From Rhizophlyctis rosea (lineage: Eukaryota > Chytridiomycota > Chytridiomycetes > Rhizophlyctidales > Rhizophlyctidaceae), in contig JADGJC010000019.1 in the NCBI GenBank assembly GCA_027596075.1, positions 1-64,000 on the forward strand: a stretch of DNA of 64,000 nt, in the 5' to 3' direction. The notes under the pieces are model-generated. The model was not told where the DNA came from and did no database searches. It saw nothing but the letters and a program-made list of their open reading frames with translations. The position numbers were made by a program, and so were the translations under genes. The first letter of the stretch is position 1. Each line of letters opens with the position of its first letter. Positions 11,630 to 23,670 of this stretch are shown here, piece after piece.

Positions 11630-14406
11630 ATGAAGTGGTCTGTCAGTGTCAAACGCTTGGCTCTGCTGTTGCTGGGTTGCAACGCTGCTTCCGCAGCAGA
11701 GGTTCACCCATTCACACCATATGTAGGCTTTTCTCTAGTTATTCCACTTTACAACCATAAGCTGACTGCTCACGTCAACGCCATCCGTAGGACCTCGTCA
11801 CGTTCCAAAAAGTCTCATCCAGCGTACCGTCGCCAAATGGAGACCACATTGCTTTCACAGTGTCCACATACAACCCCGACAACAACAAGTCCCACCGCTC
11901 AGTCTGGATCCTTAATCTCAATAATGACGCAGTATATGACACGGGTTTCTCAGGCAGCGAGCCGATATGGTTTGGCGACGCGTTACTGGGCGTTTTGAAG
12001 GGTGGGAATGCGCCGCATCCGTCGCAGGTTGGTTATGTGTTGATTGATGAAGCGTGGGAGATTTATCTTATGGATTTTGGATGAGCCAGGTTTGGTATTC
12101 CGATTTGACCTCCTTTTTCAACAACGCCAGTTCCACCAAACCCGCCTTCACGCGCCTGACAAACTACCCGGTGGATGTGTCAAACTTGAAATACAACCGC
12201 AAAACTCATCAGTTGGCGTTTACCGCCGAAGTGTACCTCGACGGTTCTTTGGAGGTTGCGAGGCGAAAGGATGAGGAAGAAGCGAGTCGGTTTGATACTG
12301 GCGTTGTCTATGGTAGGGGATGGTACATGGGGAAATTCCGCATTTTGGCATGAGTTCAACTGATGGATGCATGGATAGATCAATTATTCGTCCGTCACTG
12401 GGACACATACATCAACCCGCAAAAATGGCGACAATTGTTCGTCGTTCAGTTGAAGCACAATGAGTCTACGATCCAGGTGGATGGTCAACCGGTCAATGTT
12501 ATGAAATCGTCCAGGCTTGAAACTCCTGTAAGTGTAAGCTGAGTCGCTGCTTTCATAGACCATGCATTGATATCAATGGGGCAGGTGGCACCATTTGGCG
12601 ACATTACCAATTTCGATTTTTCTCCAGATGGTAAGTATCTCGGTTCGGAGGTTTTGATGGAGTGAACACGTTGCCTGACCGTGATATGCAGGCGAAGAAA
12701 TTGCTTTCAGTGCCCGCGTTTTGGGAAACGACGCCGCGTGGAATACCAACTTGGACATCTTCGTTGTCCCTACTGACGGCAGCAAGAGACCGACCCCCGT
12801 GTCTGCGAAGAACAAGGGAGCAGACACATACCCGGTGTATTCTGCCGACGGTAAATATCTCGCCTGGTTGCAAATGGAAACACCACAATATGAAGCCGAC
12901 AAAAACACCATCATCCTCTACGACCGCCACTCCCGCAAATCCCGTCCCATCCTCGAAAAATGGAATCGATCCCCTGAATCTCTCTTATGGGATCCAAATG
13001 ACTCCACCAAGCTCTACGTCACGGCTCAGGACAAAGGGCACGTCAAGATCCTCACCGTTACTCTGCCGGGGAAGAGGAAGAAGGACAAGGGCTCCGTGGC
13101 CGAACTTGTTGGCGACCACAGTAACGGCCATGTCAGTGTCGTGAAGGGGAGAGACCTCTTAGTGTGGGAACAGAGCAGTAGTACACGCCCTGCAGAGGTG
13201 TTTACGTTTGACTTGGGAGACCGAGATGGCTACCCCCGCCGCCGCACCCGCTTCAATGACGCAAAACTCGTCGAAACCCTCACCAGCGACCCGGAAGAAT
13301 TCTGGTTCTTCGGCGCGCACGGCGACAAAGTCATGGGCTGGCTCTACAAACCCGTCTCCTTCAACGCCAAAGCTCTCCGACAGTACCCGCTCGCGTTCCT
13401 GATCCACGGCGGACCGGAGGGCGCGTGGAACGACGGGTGGAGTTATCGGTGGAACCCGCAGGTGTTCACGGGTGCAGGGTATGCGGTTATTACGGTGAAT
13501 TTCCATGGGAGTACGGGGTATGGGAAGAAGTTTACGAAGGATATTGTGAAGCAGTGGGGGGCGGCGCCGTATAGGGATTTGATGAGGGGGTTGGATTATG
13601 CGTTGGAGAAGTATACTTTTATTGATCGGAGGAGGGTTGCGGGGCTGGGGGCTAGTTATGGGGGGTATATGATTAATTGGATTAATGGGCATACGGATCG
13701 GTTTGCTTGTTTGGGTTAGTACTGTTGTTGAATTTTTGTGGAGTCGCCGTCTCGCATTCTTGACGTGCGAGTACAAGCGCTCATCATGCTCTGTCATTGA
13801 TAGTGAACCACGACGGCATCTTCGACACTCGCTCGACCTACTACTCCACCGAGGAGCTCTGGTTCCCGGAATTTGAGTTTGGTGGCCGTCCCGACCAGAA
13901 GCGCGCAGCGAAGTTGTATGAAAAGTGGAACCCGGCGGCGTATGTGAAGAAGTGGAAGACGCCGACCCTTGTGATCCATGGGGAGAAGGATTACCGGTTG
14001 CCCGTGACGGAAGGGTTGAGTACTTTTACGGCGTTGCAGAGGAAAGGTGTTCCGTCGAGATTTTTGAGGTTTCCGGATGAGAGTGAGTGTTGGTGATAGG
14101 CGCTTTTGTGGTTTCGTGCCGTGCACAACCCGTCATTACTTGCGTTGAATATTTGCTTATATTTTCGCATTCTTTGCTCTATCATTAGACCACTGGGTCC
14201 TGAAACCCGCCAACTCGCTTCGATGGCACAAGGAGGTGATGGAGTGGTTGGATCGGTGGGTTGGGAGTGGGTGGATGGGGACTGCTGATGATTGGGTTGG
14301 GAGGAATGGGACGGCGGGGAGTGGAGAGGAGTGGATGGATGTGGAGGATGGGGATGACGAGGTAGGGCAGACGGTTTTGAGAGCTGATGAGGGTCAGGGG
14401 TTGTAG
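11630..14406 (+). CDS. Secreted dipeptidyl peptidase V / S9 prolyl oligopeptidase family serine protease
   Basis: Extracellular alpha/beta-hydrolase peptidase that releases dipeptides. The N-terminus is a classical signal peptide (basic MKWSVSVKR, LALLLLG core, ASA cleavage site). Exons of the propeller domain follow (DLVTFQKVSSSVPSPNGDHIAFTVS near 11790-11870; SYGFWMSQVWYSDL; then one long exon from about 12690 to 13715). The catalytic domain shows FLIHGGPEG, a GLGASYGGY nucleophile elbow (Ser near 13658), the Asp in VIHGEKDYRLPV (near 13990) and the His in the DNHW exon (near 14190). The triad is therefore complete, with the His after a last intron near 14080-14186. The C-terminus has an acidic tail. 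Stop TAG at 14404-14406. About seven introns. Confidence 0.9.
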
Positions 14407-15353
14407 ATATGGGCTGTAGATATGGGGGTATGATGGAAGTTGCTGCATCATGATGTATATTTTTTGTGGAATGTAATTATGATTTGCTCTGGGTGTAATC
14501 GTTGTTTTGACATGAGTCCGATTGAGGGCGATTTGAGAGATGATGGAAGCTGCCCATGGAAGGCTGGAGAGATCAGTTAGTTCCATGAACACAAACATCC
14601 GCAATGGCTGATTGTTGTTGAAAAGGGAAATTCTCTTGTATGTGGGAGATGGACGTGGTGTGACTTGAGCCCTTCGAGATGGTGCAGCCGCGGTCACTCA
14701 AGTGAATTACGAGAGTCGACGTAACGCAGGGCAGGCAAACTCCAGAGACGCTTCGCCATTACTTCGACATAGAACAACCAACTGATTTGAATCGATGGAT
14801 ATGAGGGGAGGGGATGCTGAAATACAACGCAGGATGTAAGGCAGAATAACCAAATAAGAAAGATATGAATGCATTCAACGCTGAAGGTTGAGTGTGAGGA
14901 TTTGAAGATGTATATTTGCCACGACAAGCGTGCACATGACAACAGATATGTACAAGAAAGTGATATATCTCAAGTAATGCAGGCAATGCAGTTTAACCGG
15001 CTGTCACGGTTCCCTTGCAAAAGCTACGGATTTCACGCAAGTATCTAATTCTAAACGGGCCTTCGGTTTTGGTGACTCCTGGAGGCTGTCTACTTCTGTC
15101 GGCTCATGAGGAAAGGCGGGGGACCGCAAGACCAAAAGGTGGGGGGGCTCGAGAGTTCCGATACCTCAGGAAAGCTCCATCTAGACCACATTCCCACCTT
15201 TTGACCAGACTAGGCTGAACCCAACTTGAATAGGCTCTTGCGGTGCATCCTCGTATCGGTGGACTAGCCCAGGCCTGCCTTATGATTGCCTTGGAAGTTG
15301 GTGTAGGTGCACGCCGGCGACCCGCAAGCACAGCAGTGAAATCTGAGGAGCAT

Positions 15354-15389
15354 GGGGAACCATGGCCCACATGACGACCATGGTTCCCC
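15354..15389. repeat. Perfect 12-bp inverted repeat with 12-nt loop
   Basis: GGGGAACCATGG (15354-15365) and its exact reverse complement CCATGGTTCCCC (15378-15389) are separated by 12 nt. It could form a stable cruciform or RNA hairpin. No flanking target duplication or terminator T-tract is seen. Confidence 0.7.
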
Positions 15390-16495
15390 GACAATTAGCA
15401 CCTGCAAACAGATGGACAGGCAATCACGTACCTTCGAATGAATGGAGCACAGGAGAAGAAGTTGCGTGGGTGTTGGTGTCTAAGCCCCTTACAGCCACAA
15501 CTGCGCTTCACTCCCCGCTTGCTCAATCATTGCTCAATCATCAACCGGCCCATTCCTCTCTCCTTCTTCCTCTCCCATTCTCATCGGAGGTTATTGCTTC
15601 TCCTTCTATCCTCTTTTTAGTGCTACTTCCCCCTTTTTTATTCCTTTGAGTTTATAACGACACTTGTTGTAACTACTTAGCATAGTACTGGGGCTACTTT
15701 TGGAAGATTTGGGTGGGGAAACCGTCAGGTACAGGGCTTCTTCCTCTGGCTCGAAGGCTTGACACGAGCTATAGCTCTCGCTAGATCCTTTTTGGGTCAG
15801 CAACAGGACCGGAACTGGGAAGGGCCCTTCAAAAGCTTTCTCAGCCGTCTGGTTTCACTTTTCTTTTGCTCTACAGGTCCTGCTACCATGATTCTCCTTC
15901 CATCCACCTCAAACACTTGTCAGTACACAACAATCACTGCGACCTTGTGATCATAAGACAAGAACAGAACTTCCTGCGCCGTTACAGGTAGCCAAATGTA
16001 TGTCATCGCAAGTTCAGTCGAGCGAAGGACATAGTGTCTGACATCCTAATTCGCTTCCAGTGCACCAAACGAGTGGTAAACCAGAAGGGACAGCCGAAAA
16101 CGGCCAGCTTGGGCTCGGGTATGAAAAGGTATGAAGCTTTGTCAAAGTTTGGTCAATAAGTATGCTTCGCATCAATAACTCTTTCTTCAGTCAGGTAAGC
16201 GGAGCAAGATGGAAGCCTTGGGCGACGCCTTCTTGTACATACGGAAGAATAGACAGTCAAGGTGCAAGGGAAGCGCTGGTAATCGGTAAAGACATTCCAA
16301 TATCAATATCGAATCCTGCTGCGAACGGCCTCTTTTTGAGTGTCCCTACCTACGATAATTACTAGCGACCGTATGGTCTGTGCTGACCTCAAGGCGAAAA
16401 CATCTATCGCTCCGTGAAGTTTTGCACATACGTTATAGTTTCACTGTCTTCCATACAATTAGCAGGGAAGGTTACAAACGGCAAGACACAAACAA

Positions 16496-16540
16496 AGTTC
16501 ACTGTATGCCACCCGCCGGGTTCAAGTCCCGGGTGAACTA
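16496..16540 (+). ncRNA. Truncated tRNA-like hairpin: acceptor stem plus T-arm only
   Basis: AGTTCAC (16496-16502) pairs perfectly with GTGAACT (16533-16539), followed by A as a discriminator. Inside is a perfect T-arm: CCGGG, loop TTCAAGT, CCCGG (16516-16532), matching a polymerase III B-box. Only 13 nt separate the acceptor strand from the T-arm, so D- and anticodon arms are absent. It looks like a deleted tRNA copy or a minimal tRNA-like element. Two further hairpins follow (CTACT/AGTAG near 16549-16562 and GGCCT/AGGCC near 16574-16585). Confidence 0.4.
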
Positions 16541-17449
16541 TCACGATCCTACTACGGAGTAGTCGGACAAGACGGCCTGAAGGCCGGGCTCCGCCAAACA
16601 TCCTCCTCGACATTCCGCACTTCATCCCTCATCCCTTCTCCTCTTTACCCGCACCACGCCGGAACATCCCCGTTTCTACTCCCGCCTTTACCTCGCACGC
16701 GCCACCCCTTCTACATCCGCAAACTCAATCGCCCAACTCAACGTCTTCACCAACCGTCCTGCCGCCTGGTTGAGGCTGGCAGCCACTTCTCTTCTTCGCC
16801 TTGTTAAAGTATGGAACAAGGTGGAAGTCATTGCTTGGTCAAAGGCTACCTCGCACACATAATAATATCTTGGATATTCAGACCGACATCAGACCGACAC
16901 GGCGCCACGATATCCTCCACCGTCCATTGGCGTCCGTCCTTTCACTTGATTGAACGTCCAGTAAGTTTGGAGTGAAATACTTTGTGAGGATACGCGATCG
17001 ATTCTCACATACACATGTTTACAAAGTTCACCCTTAGATACCGTTCAATCCCTCACAGAGCCAAGACCCTCCCGGGACTTCGCACACAACTGCGCGACTC
17101 CCGGAAGTCCAAGACGACAGAAACCCAAGAGCACCCCGTGGCCAGAATGCCGTCTTTTTTTGAGACCAGGACCACATGCTCTATGCATTGAATATATTCT
17201 GCGCACCCGAGCATCAACGTCAACGTTCCTTTCGAGAGTTGAGGCAGGAGTAGCGCAGCAAGTGGCTCAAATCGGTAGAGTTCCCGACGTTAGTTCAACA
17301 CCGATGTGGTCACTGTCCGTTCTTAACATTAGCCTGTAGAGTACTAGCGTTAGCGGACAAACGGTAAGTTCCAAAACGGTAAGTGGGCAGGGAGAATCCA
17401 CGGAAATGTAATGGGAGACCTCGGAGGGGAAGAGGTGGTGAGTAGATGT

Positions 17450-17468
17450 GGGGGGGGGGGGGGGGGGG
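17450..17468 (+). repeat. G homopolymer, 19 bases
   Basis: An uninterrupted run of 19 G. It lies in non-coding DNA. Its length may be inaccurate because homopolymers are error-prone. Confidence 0.8.
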
Positions 17469-17851
17469 TTATTTTGGAGATGATTTGTGGGGGGTGGAAA
17501 TCATGCCGCAACGACCGTAACAGCCGGTGGCTTTCCCTTGGGAGAGCAAGGAAGGATATGTTCATGGAAGAATTCAATAGTATGGAATGAGTGTCATTGA
17601 AAAATGACAAACATTTGCAAAATGCGTTGGAACGTCTTGATTGCCACGAAGTTTGATGCGCTTAAAGTCCTCCATGTGCCCTAGTCCCTCTCGCATACAC
17701 TTTCAGCGCATTGCAAATCGAACGCGAATCGGCTTTCGAACTGTACATCGATTAACATTTCCTTATCTCAAATACATATTCACAAGAGGAGGATATCTTT
17801 ACCAAACTATACCGCAGGAAGCCAAGTAATAGCCCTGCCCAATGGTCCCGT

Positions 17852-18809
17852 CTAATGCCTCCCAACAGGGAGCACATGCACAACACTAACAGCCTCCTGG
17901 TTCCCCAAAATGTTCGCCCTCCCAACACTCACAATGGCATGAACGCGGTACAACACCAACTCCGCAGTGTCCTGGTCCTTCTTCAACGCGCCGGTTGGGG
18001 GCAACTCCTTTGGAACGGGGAATTTGAAAGTGTACTCGTGGTGACCTTCGGGGAGGACTTTGTGTTCCTGGGTGGAATGCCAGACGTCGTCCTCGGCGGT
18101 GTGGAAGATCTCGTAGTTTGAGAGGGATTTTGTTTGGTGGACATTGCGGTGGAAGAGGGTGTGGTGGTATTCTGCGCGGTGTTTGTCGGTTTTGGTGGAT
18201 TTTGGGTTGGCGGATGTGGTTGTGGGTTCTTCGACGGGGTGGGCGTGGGGGCCATCTATTTTGTACTGGTTGATGGAATGGTTAGTGTAGGGTTCGAAAA
18301 GATGACAATGGTAGGGCCACGGACGATGGACTCTTGAAATTGTCGAACATTGTGATGACCCTTCCTAAAGCCGCATGTTGATCCCAACAATTGTCCCGAC
18401 ACTCCGACCCTTTGCGCTGCTTCCCGCAATTCCACCAAGTCTGTGCGATCCATTATCCCCATAGCCATTCCAATGCTCGTTTCATCTCACGATTCTCCTC
18501 CCGCATTAACACAAACAGCACCCATTCTTGAATGCTCACCTTCAAACCCTCGAACTTGATAGCAAGTTGACGCGACTCGGCAAAGTCGTGGATGAGCTGG
18601 ATGACGACTTTGCCGGTGACTTCGGAACCGACGAGAACATCCTTGTTGTCGAGGAGGATGTCAAAGTGGATGATGGGGTTCTTGGGAGCGTTGGGGTTGA
18701 TGGCGATCGTTTCGTCGTTGTTTGTAACGTAAACTGGTTTGCATGGTTTTAAGTCAGTTGGCGGGGCATGAGGTTCAGAGGTTCGGAAGGACACTATGAA
18801 CTTACCCAT
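17852..18809 (-). CDS. Arrestin-like N-domain protein, multi-exon
   Basis: Probably a cytosolic arrestin-related trafficking adaptor or its close kin. The first exon (start ATG 18809, MGKF) is followed after an intron near 18730-18800 by an exon with the arrestin pattern: a beta strand (IHFDILLDNKDVLVGSEVTG), then KVVIQLIHDFAESRQLAIKFEGLKV. Later exons carry KSLSNYEIFHTAEDDVW, then LPEGHHEYTFKFPVPKELPPT, the typical 'FPF.F..P..LP.S' position of arrestins, and LVLYRVHAIVSVGRANI. Stop TAG at 17852-17854. The product is short (about 230 aa), so it may cover only the N-lobe and lacks PY motifs for Nedd4/Rsp5 binding. No signal peptide or membrane segment. Confidence 0.65.
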
Positions 18810-19516
18810 TGTTATTGTATAATTGCGTGCGGTTGTGGGGAGTGTTATGTGGAATAGATGAGTTATGTGACTTGCAGATACAGGCTTCTATTTGGAAGGC
18901 GTTTCCTGGCGGAAGGTGTGGTCCATTTTATATGGGTGGAAGAACTCACAGCCGTCATCCATTCCAGCCATTGCGCGCGTTGCGGACATTGGGGGACCCT
19001 GGTGAGTATGTGGAAAGCCCCTGTGTTCCATGATGACGTCGTGATGTTCTGCCACCAATGACTCGGAGGGCTGGGCCACGTTGTCCCTTTCCATTTGACT
19101 CATTGTGGGTCATTACAGAAGCTGATGTGTAAGCCGTGTGACAGACGGGGCTTCAATGGTTAAGCCACGCGTCAGAACCCTGGGGATCATGAGGCTTTTC
19201 TAATTCGTGTAACCCAAGTGTGACGCGATCTGGGCACATTTAAGTTTAACCCAAAATTGCCGTAATGCATTCATGCGGTATCCGCCCCCGTGCGCCGCAA
19301 CACCTCCGAAAAAGGCTTTTTTCAAAAATAGACTTTCATCAAAAGGAAGCCCTGTCACGTCAAGTCGCCAAGACACTTTTACTCCTTCTCCCCCACAGCA
19401 GTGCGTACAAATAACATAGGTAGGCCACCTGTCAGCTTTGTAACTCTCGAGCGACCAAAGCAACGTCTCCATCTCAGTAGTAAACGGTTGACCCATAGAT
19501 TTTCTCATATCAAAAA
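18810..19516. promoter_or_regulatory. Divergent intergenic region (arrestin-like / fasciclin)
   Basis: Separates the minus-strand arrestin-like gene from the plus-strand fasciclin gene and should hold both promoters. An A-rich Kozak-like context (tcaaaaaATG) precedes the fasciclin start. A 71-codon minus-strand frame at 18888-19103 shows no domain and is not called. Confidence 0.4.
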
Positions 19517-20665
19517 ATGCTCGTTCGTTCCCTTTTCGCAACCCTCGCCGTCATTGGCACGGCCTCTGCCGCCACCATCGCCGAGCTCGTCACCCAAAAC
19601 GCCAACATTGCCAGCAAAGCAGCTGCAGCCGTCTCCTCCCACCCAGAATGGGCCCAAGCTGGCCGCAACACCCTCTTCATCCCCACCGATGCAGCCCTCA
19701 CAGCTGCTAACCTCCCTGCCGGCGACATCGGTGCCCTTTTCACCAGCAAGAAGTCCATCGACTACCGCACCACCACGAATGGAAGTGATGTTTACTTGCT
19801 TTTGGAGGACGACAAGGGAGTCAAGAGGGCAATTTGGGATGACTACACCTGGGGACCTGTAGCAGCTCCCGATTTGCATGTCCGTACCGCTTCTGCTGCT
19901 GGTACCGCTGTCAAGTGGTTGCCGGCTGACAACGGGTTCTTGTACATCTTGAACGTTGCGCTTCCTGACCCAGCTGTGCCATCTGTTGCTGCTCAGACTG
20001 CCAGCCAGGGCAATGCGACCACTTTCTTCAGCCTGGCCAAACAAGCCGGTATCGATACCGTCATCGACGGATTGAAGAACGTCACTATGTAAGTTGACAG
20101 AGGGATTATGTTTGGGTGCAACACAACTCAATCTAACCACATCGCTTCGCAATCCAGCTGGGCCCCCTCAAACGCCGCCTTCACCGCCGCCCAGTCCCGT
20201 CTCGCATCTCTCAGCAACGACCAACTTGCCTACGTCCTTTACTACCACATCACCCAAAAACCCACATACTCCAACCTCATGTCGACCAGCGCCCAATCCG
20301 GCATCCTTCAAGGCACCACTCTCCAACTCACTGTCGGCGCCGGTGAAGGCAACAGCAACATCCAAGGTGCCCGTCTTCCTCAAACTGAAGCTGACTTGAT
20401 CATCTCCTCTGGTGTCATGCAAATTGTTGGGAGCGTCATTATTCCTACCACTATTCCTACTGGAAAGCCTCAATTGGTGGCAGGTGTGCAGCAGGCGGCT
20501 ACTACTACCACTGCTGGTGGGAGCACTCAATCACAAACGGCCTCATCTACTGCGAGCGGAGCGGCGGCTACACAGACTGTTGCAAGCAAATCGGGGGTTG
20601 AAAAGGTCGTTCCTGGTGTGATGGCTGCGGCTGCCGTTGTTGTTGGCGCGGCTTTGGGATTGTAA
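19517..20665 (+). CDS. Secreted fasciclin (FAS1) domain protein with C-terminal GPI-type tail
   Basis: Cell-surface adhesion or wall protein. Exons are 19517-20088 and 20158-20665, joined across a 69-bp intron (GTAAGT..CAG), giving 359 aa. The signal peptide is MLVRSLFATLAVIGTASA. A FAS1 unit starts near residue 20 (TIAELVTQNANI, then NTLFIPTDAAL). A second begins near residue 168 (FFSLAKQAGIDTVIDGLKNVTIWAPSNAAF, split by the intron) and runs through LAYVLYYHI and VMQIVGSVIIPT. A Ser/Thr/Ala-rich stalk (about residues 290-330) and a hydrophobic end (VVPGVMAAAAVVVGAALGL) fit GPI anchoring. Conserved FAS1 H1 and H2 boxes are present. Codon use is C-ending and strongly biased in exon 1, suggesting good expression. 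Confidence 0.92.
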
Positions 20666-20820
20666 GACCTTAGACTCATAGTAGTTGAAGATGTATATGA
20701 TAGTTACAATACACATGTGCACCCTGTAGGTTGCATAACTTTAGAGAATCCCTCAATGCTGGCTTTGTAAAGAATGATGATTGTAAACAAAGATGAAAGG
20801 GCTTTTCGAGGTAAAGGGCG

Positions 20821-20826
20821 AATAAA
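20821..20826 (+). promoter_or_regulatory. Poly(A) signal candidate AATAAA of the fasciclin gene
   Basis: AATAAA about 155 bp after the fasciclin stop. Position fits but no transcript evidence is available. Confidence 0.35.
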
Positions 20827-21119
20827 GCGCTGTCCGTTGTATGAGTTTCTCAACAAGTGGATACAAGACATCCAAATATTGAGATTATTCCTAGTAGCAT
20901 CCTACATAGAGAACTTAGACATAGAAAACAGGTGAGAGCTCACATTACCATTCATCGAGTGCTTGGGGCATCAATGACCGTTCACATCATGATTGAACAT
21001 TTGTGTAGAAATAGTGCTGGCGATATATTATGAAGTCGGTTATTTGGGTTCAGATTCTGTGGTCTGTTTTTGGCAGGGGGTCACGCGCAGCTTCGTTGCA
21101 ACTTGAACTTTCAACTTCA
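20827..21119. other. Intergenic, presumed promoter of the multi-SANT gene
   Basis: No coding signal. It precedes a proposed ATG at 21120. Confidence 0.35.
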
Positions 21120-22856
21120 ATGTCGTCCCAACATTCTCCTCCGAGGGTTGTGAGTACCGTCGAAACGCTTCTTAGCTTTATGTTGCCACAACCCCACTAG
21201 CTACTTTTGAGCAGCTACGACTTCATGCGCCAACTCCCGACACTTAGCGCATTGCCGACTTCCTTGTTCAGAAGGCAGAAACTTAAACGGGCAAACATCA
21301 CTACTGTCGTCAGTCAGGGACGTGCTGAGTGCATCCCTCAGCGCACTGGCAATGGGTTGCACAGTCTATGTAGAATTCGATTCAGTTCATTATCCACCCT
21401 TTCCCAAACCCCGTTCCCAACAACACCGGATGCCAGTCCAATACCGGAGGTTCGCCCTATTGACGGTTTGGAATGCGAGGAGGAATCCATACTGTGCACT
21501 ACTGTCAAGTTGGGCCGCAGTAAATGGTTATCGGAAGAAGACACACTCTTGCTGGAAACCGTAGAGGACGTCAGGAAACGCCAACCCAAAAAAGGATGGG
21601 AAGCAGTCAGCGCTCGTCTTGGAAGATCTATTCATAGCATAATAAGAAGGCATCGGACCCTCCTGAGAGACAACACGGGTTCATCGGCGCCATTTCGAAA
21701 ACCCCGCATTAAGTGGACATCTGACGAAGATGCGATTGCCCGGAAGGGAATTTTGATAGCAAAGCTGGAAAAAAGGGAGCATCACTGGGACGAGTTGGGT
21801 CAGCAACTAGGGCGAACTGCCACGGCGGTCAAGGATCGGTGGCGGAAACACATTCGTGTTAGGATGCACGGGAAGCGGGCTTGGACGGAGGGGGAGGATG
21901 GCATCTTATGGAGGATCCTGGAGGAGGCGCAGAAAGACGGCGAATCTGCTATCGAAAGATGCCGAGAGGTGGCCAACTTACTGGATAGGACGCATAATGC
22001 AGTGAAAAGCAGGTGGCGCAGGCTTCGTAGATTGAAGGGGAGGAGGGATGAAGAGAATGCCCCAGCGGGTGAAATCCTTTGTACGGAAAAGCACGGGATG
22101 AGCATTTCGGATCAACATCACAGTGAAGAAAGCCCGCCTGCAAGCACGAAACAGTCCCCCTTATCTGTAGTTAGTGAATATCGACCGCGATTCATACGAT
22201 TTTCAGAGGGAGAGGATAGTTATATCATCCAACGAGTCGGGGAAGGGCAAGGGTGGACAACAATTGGGCATGAACTAAATCGTCACGAATCCAGCATCCG
22301 CAATAGATGGAAGTCGCTTACACGAGTCCGAAACCACCCAGGCGGATCAAACCAACCCTACACTCCCATAGAAGATGCCATAATCAGTCACTGGATTGCA
22401 AAGACGGGAAAGAGGAACTGGACGGAGATTGGGAAGGAATTGGGACGCACGTCACATAGTGTTCATCGGCAGTGGTATACCAATCTCCGGTCACGGGTGG
22501 ACATTCCTTCACTTCGAACCTATCGACCTTTCACTCTGGAGGAAGATGCTTTTATCACTCAACATATTGCTGAAGGCGGGCAGGGTGGATGGGCCATGCT
22601 TGGGAAGCACTTGGGCTGTCATGGGTCAACCATCCGTACGCGCTGGCGAAATGTTCTCAGCTTGCGTCAATCAAGAGGGGGGTGGTCCCAAGCGGAGATC
22701 CGCCTGCTAGAGTTACTTATCAACACGGCGCGGGAGCTTGACAGAGAACTTATGCTGTCTGCTGTTGCAACAAAGTTGGGGCGCCCGGTGGCGGAAGTGC
22801 AAGCCAAGGTGTCGAGTTTTATAAATGGTAGTCTGACATGGGGAAAACACCGTTGA
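21120..22856 (+). CDS. Seven-repeat Myb/SANT-like DNA-binding protein
   Basis: Probable nuclear DNA-binding regulator. I join a 30-bp first exon (21120-21149, MSSQHSPPRV) through a 51-bp intron (GTGAGT..TAG) to the long exon 21201-22856; this gives 561 aa. Without that join the first ATG is 21225. Seven Myb-type units follow one another. Their first tryptophan-type positions are KWLSEED, KWTSDED, AWTEGED, RFSEGED, PYTPIED, PFTLEED and GWSQAEI. Their third-helix cores include GRTATAVKDRW, DRTHNAVKSRW, NRHESSIRNRW, GRTSHSVHRQW and GCHGSTIRTRW. Several units have the L..R...(A/S)(V/I)..RW pattern of helix 3, the recognition helix. An extra spacer of about 50 aa separates repeats 3 and 4. Most like Rtf1/Reb1/SNAPc4-type multi-Myb proteins, but not assigned. 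A decayed paralogue follows. Confidence 0.85.
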
Positions 22857-23670
22857 GTGTTTTGGTGGGTTGGTGATTTTGGAATGTTACTTCTGAATCT
22901 GTGCTGTGTACTTACTGTTTCTCTCCAGGGTTTTGTAAAGCAGAAAATTGGTTCATGCCTTCACATAGTAGCGGGGATGCGACAGGTGATGAAGAGTGTG
23001 TAGAAATGGGGCGGATGGCGTACTGTGGATACTTGACAGCAGATCAGCAAGGAAGCATTGGACACGAGTTGTGGTCCATACAATGAGTGTACTCCTGATG
23101 GACAAACGTGTAGTGATTCTACGGCCATCCGGAATTGCAATATCGCCGCTCAATTATATGTGAAGGAGCAGCATTATGACAATCAAATGGACATCCTTGA
23201 ATGCCGGCTTTCGCACATAGTTCAAAACCAATGGTTTCCTATTGGGATTCAGGTTTGAGAAAGCAGTCTGTGGCGTTCTGAAACCGATAGGCCTTATGTC
23301 TTTCTGTTTGAGTCTCTGGACATCATTGATGTCAAGTGTTAATGATCAGAAAAATCTCACTTCCCTCACTCCGTCATTTACTACAATTTACTGCCCCAGC
23401 CCGCGTGCATGTTTCTCGGTGTGCGGCATATGCATTTAAGCTTGCACTTTCAAATTCATGCCGCTTGATATAGGCCTTGAGCTTTCCACTGGTATCCATT
23501 TGCCCTTCTATCACCGAGATATTCGCAAAGTTATCTTGTCGCCTTAGCCATCCACTACAACGCATCTCCTGATGGGCACACAGACGAATTTTACCACTAT
23601 CCATCGTGGTCGTCCTATTTTTGAGCTCCACCGATTGCCCGGCCGCTACAACCTCCTTCCCGATCAAAGC
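22857..23670. other. Spacer between the multi-SANT gene and its decayed copy
   Basis: About 0.8 kb without recognisable coding sequence. No direct repeats flanking the duplication are obvious by eye. Confidence 0.4.

Larger units (their letters stand above)
14407..17851. other. Long non-coding interval with small structured elements
   Basis: There is no gene-like exon chain on either strand over about 3.4 kb. The stretch holds a perfect inverted repeat (15354-15389), a tRNA-like hairpin (16496-16540), small GC-rich hairpins just after it, and a 19-base G run (17450-17468). C/T-rich tracts near 15520-15640 and 16600-16760 resemble promoters, but no coding start follows them. No transposase or reverse transcriptase fragment is recognised. 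Confidence 0.45.
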
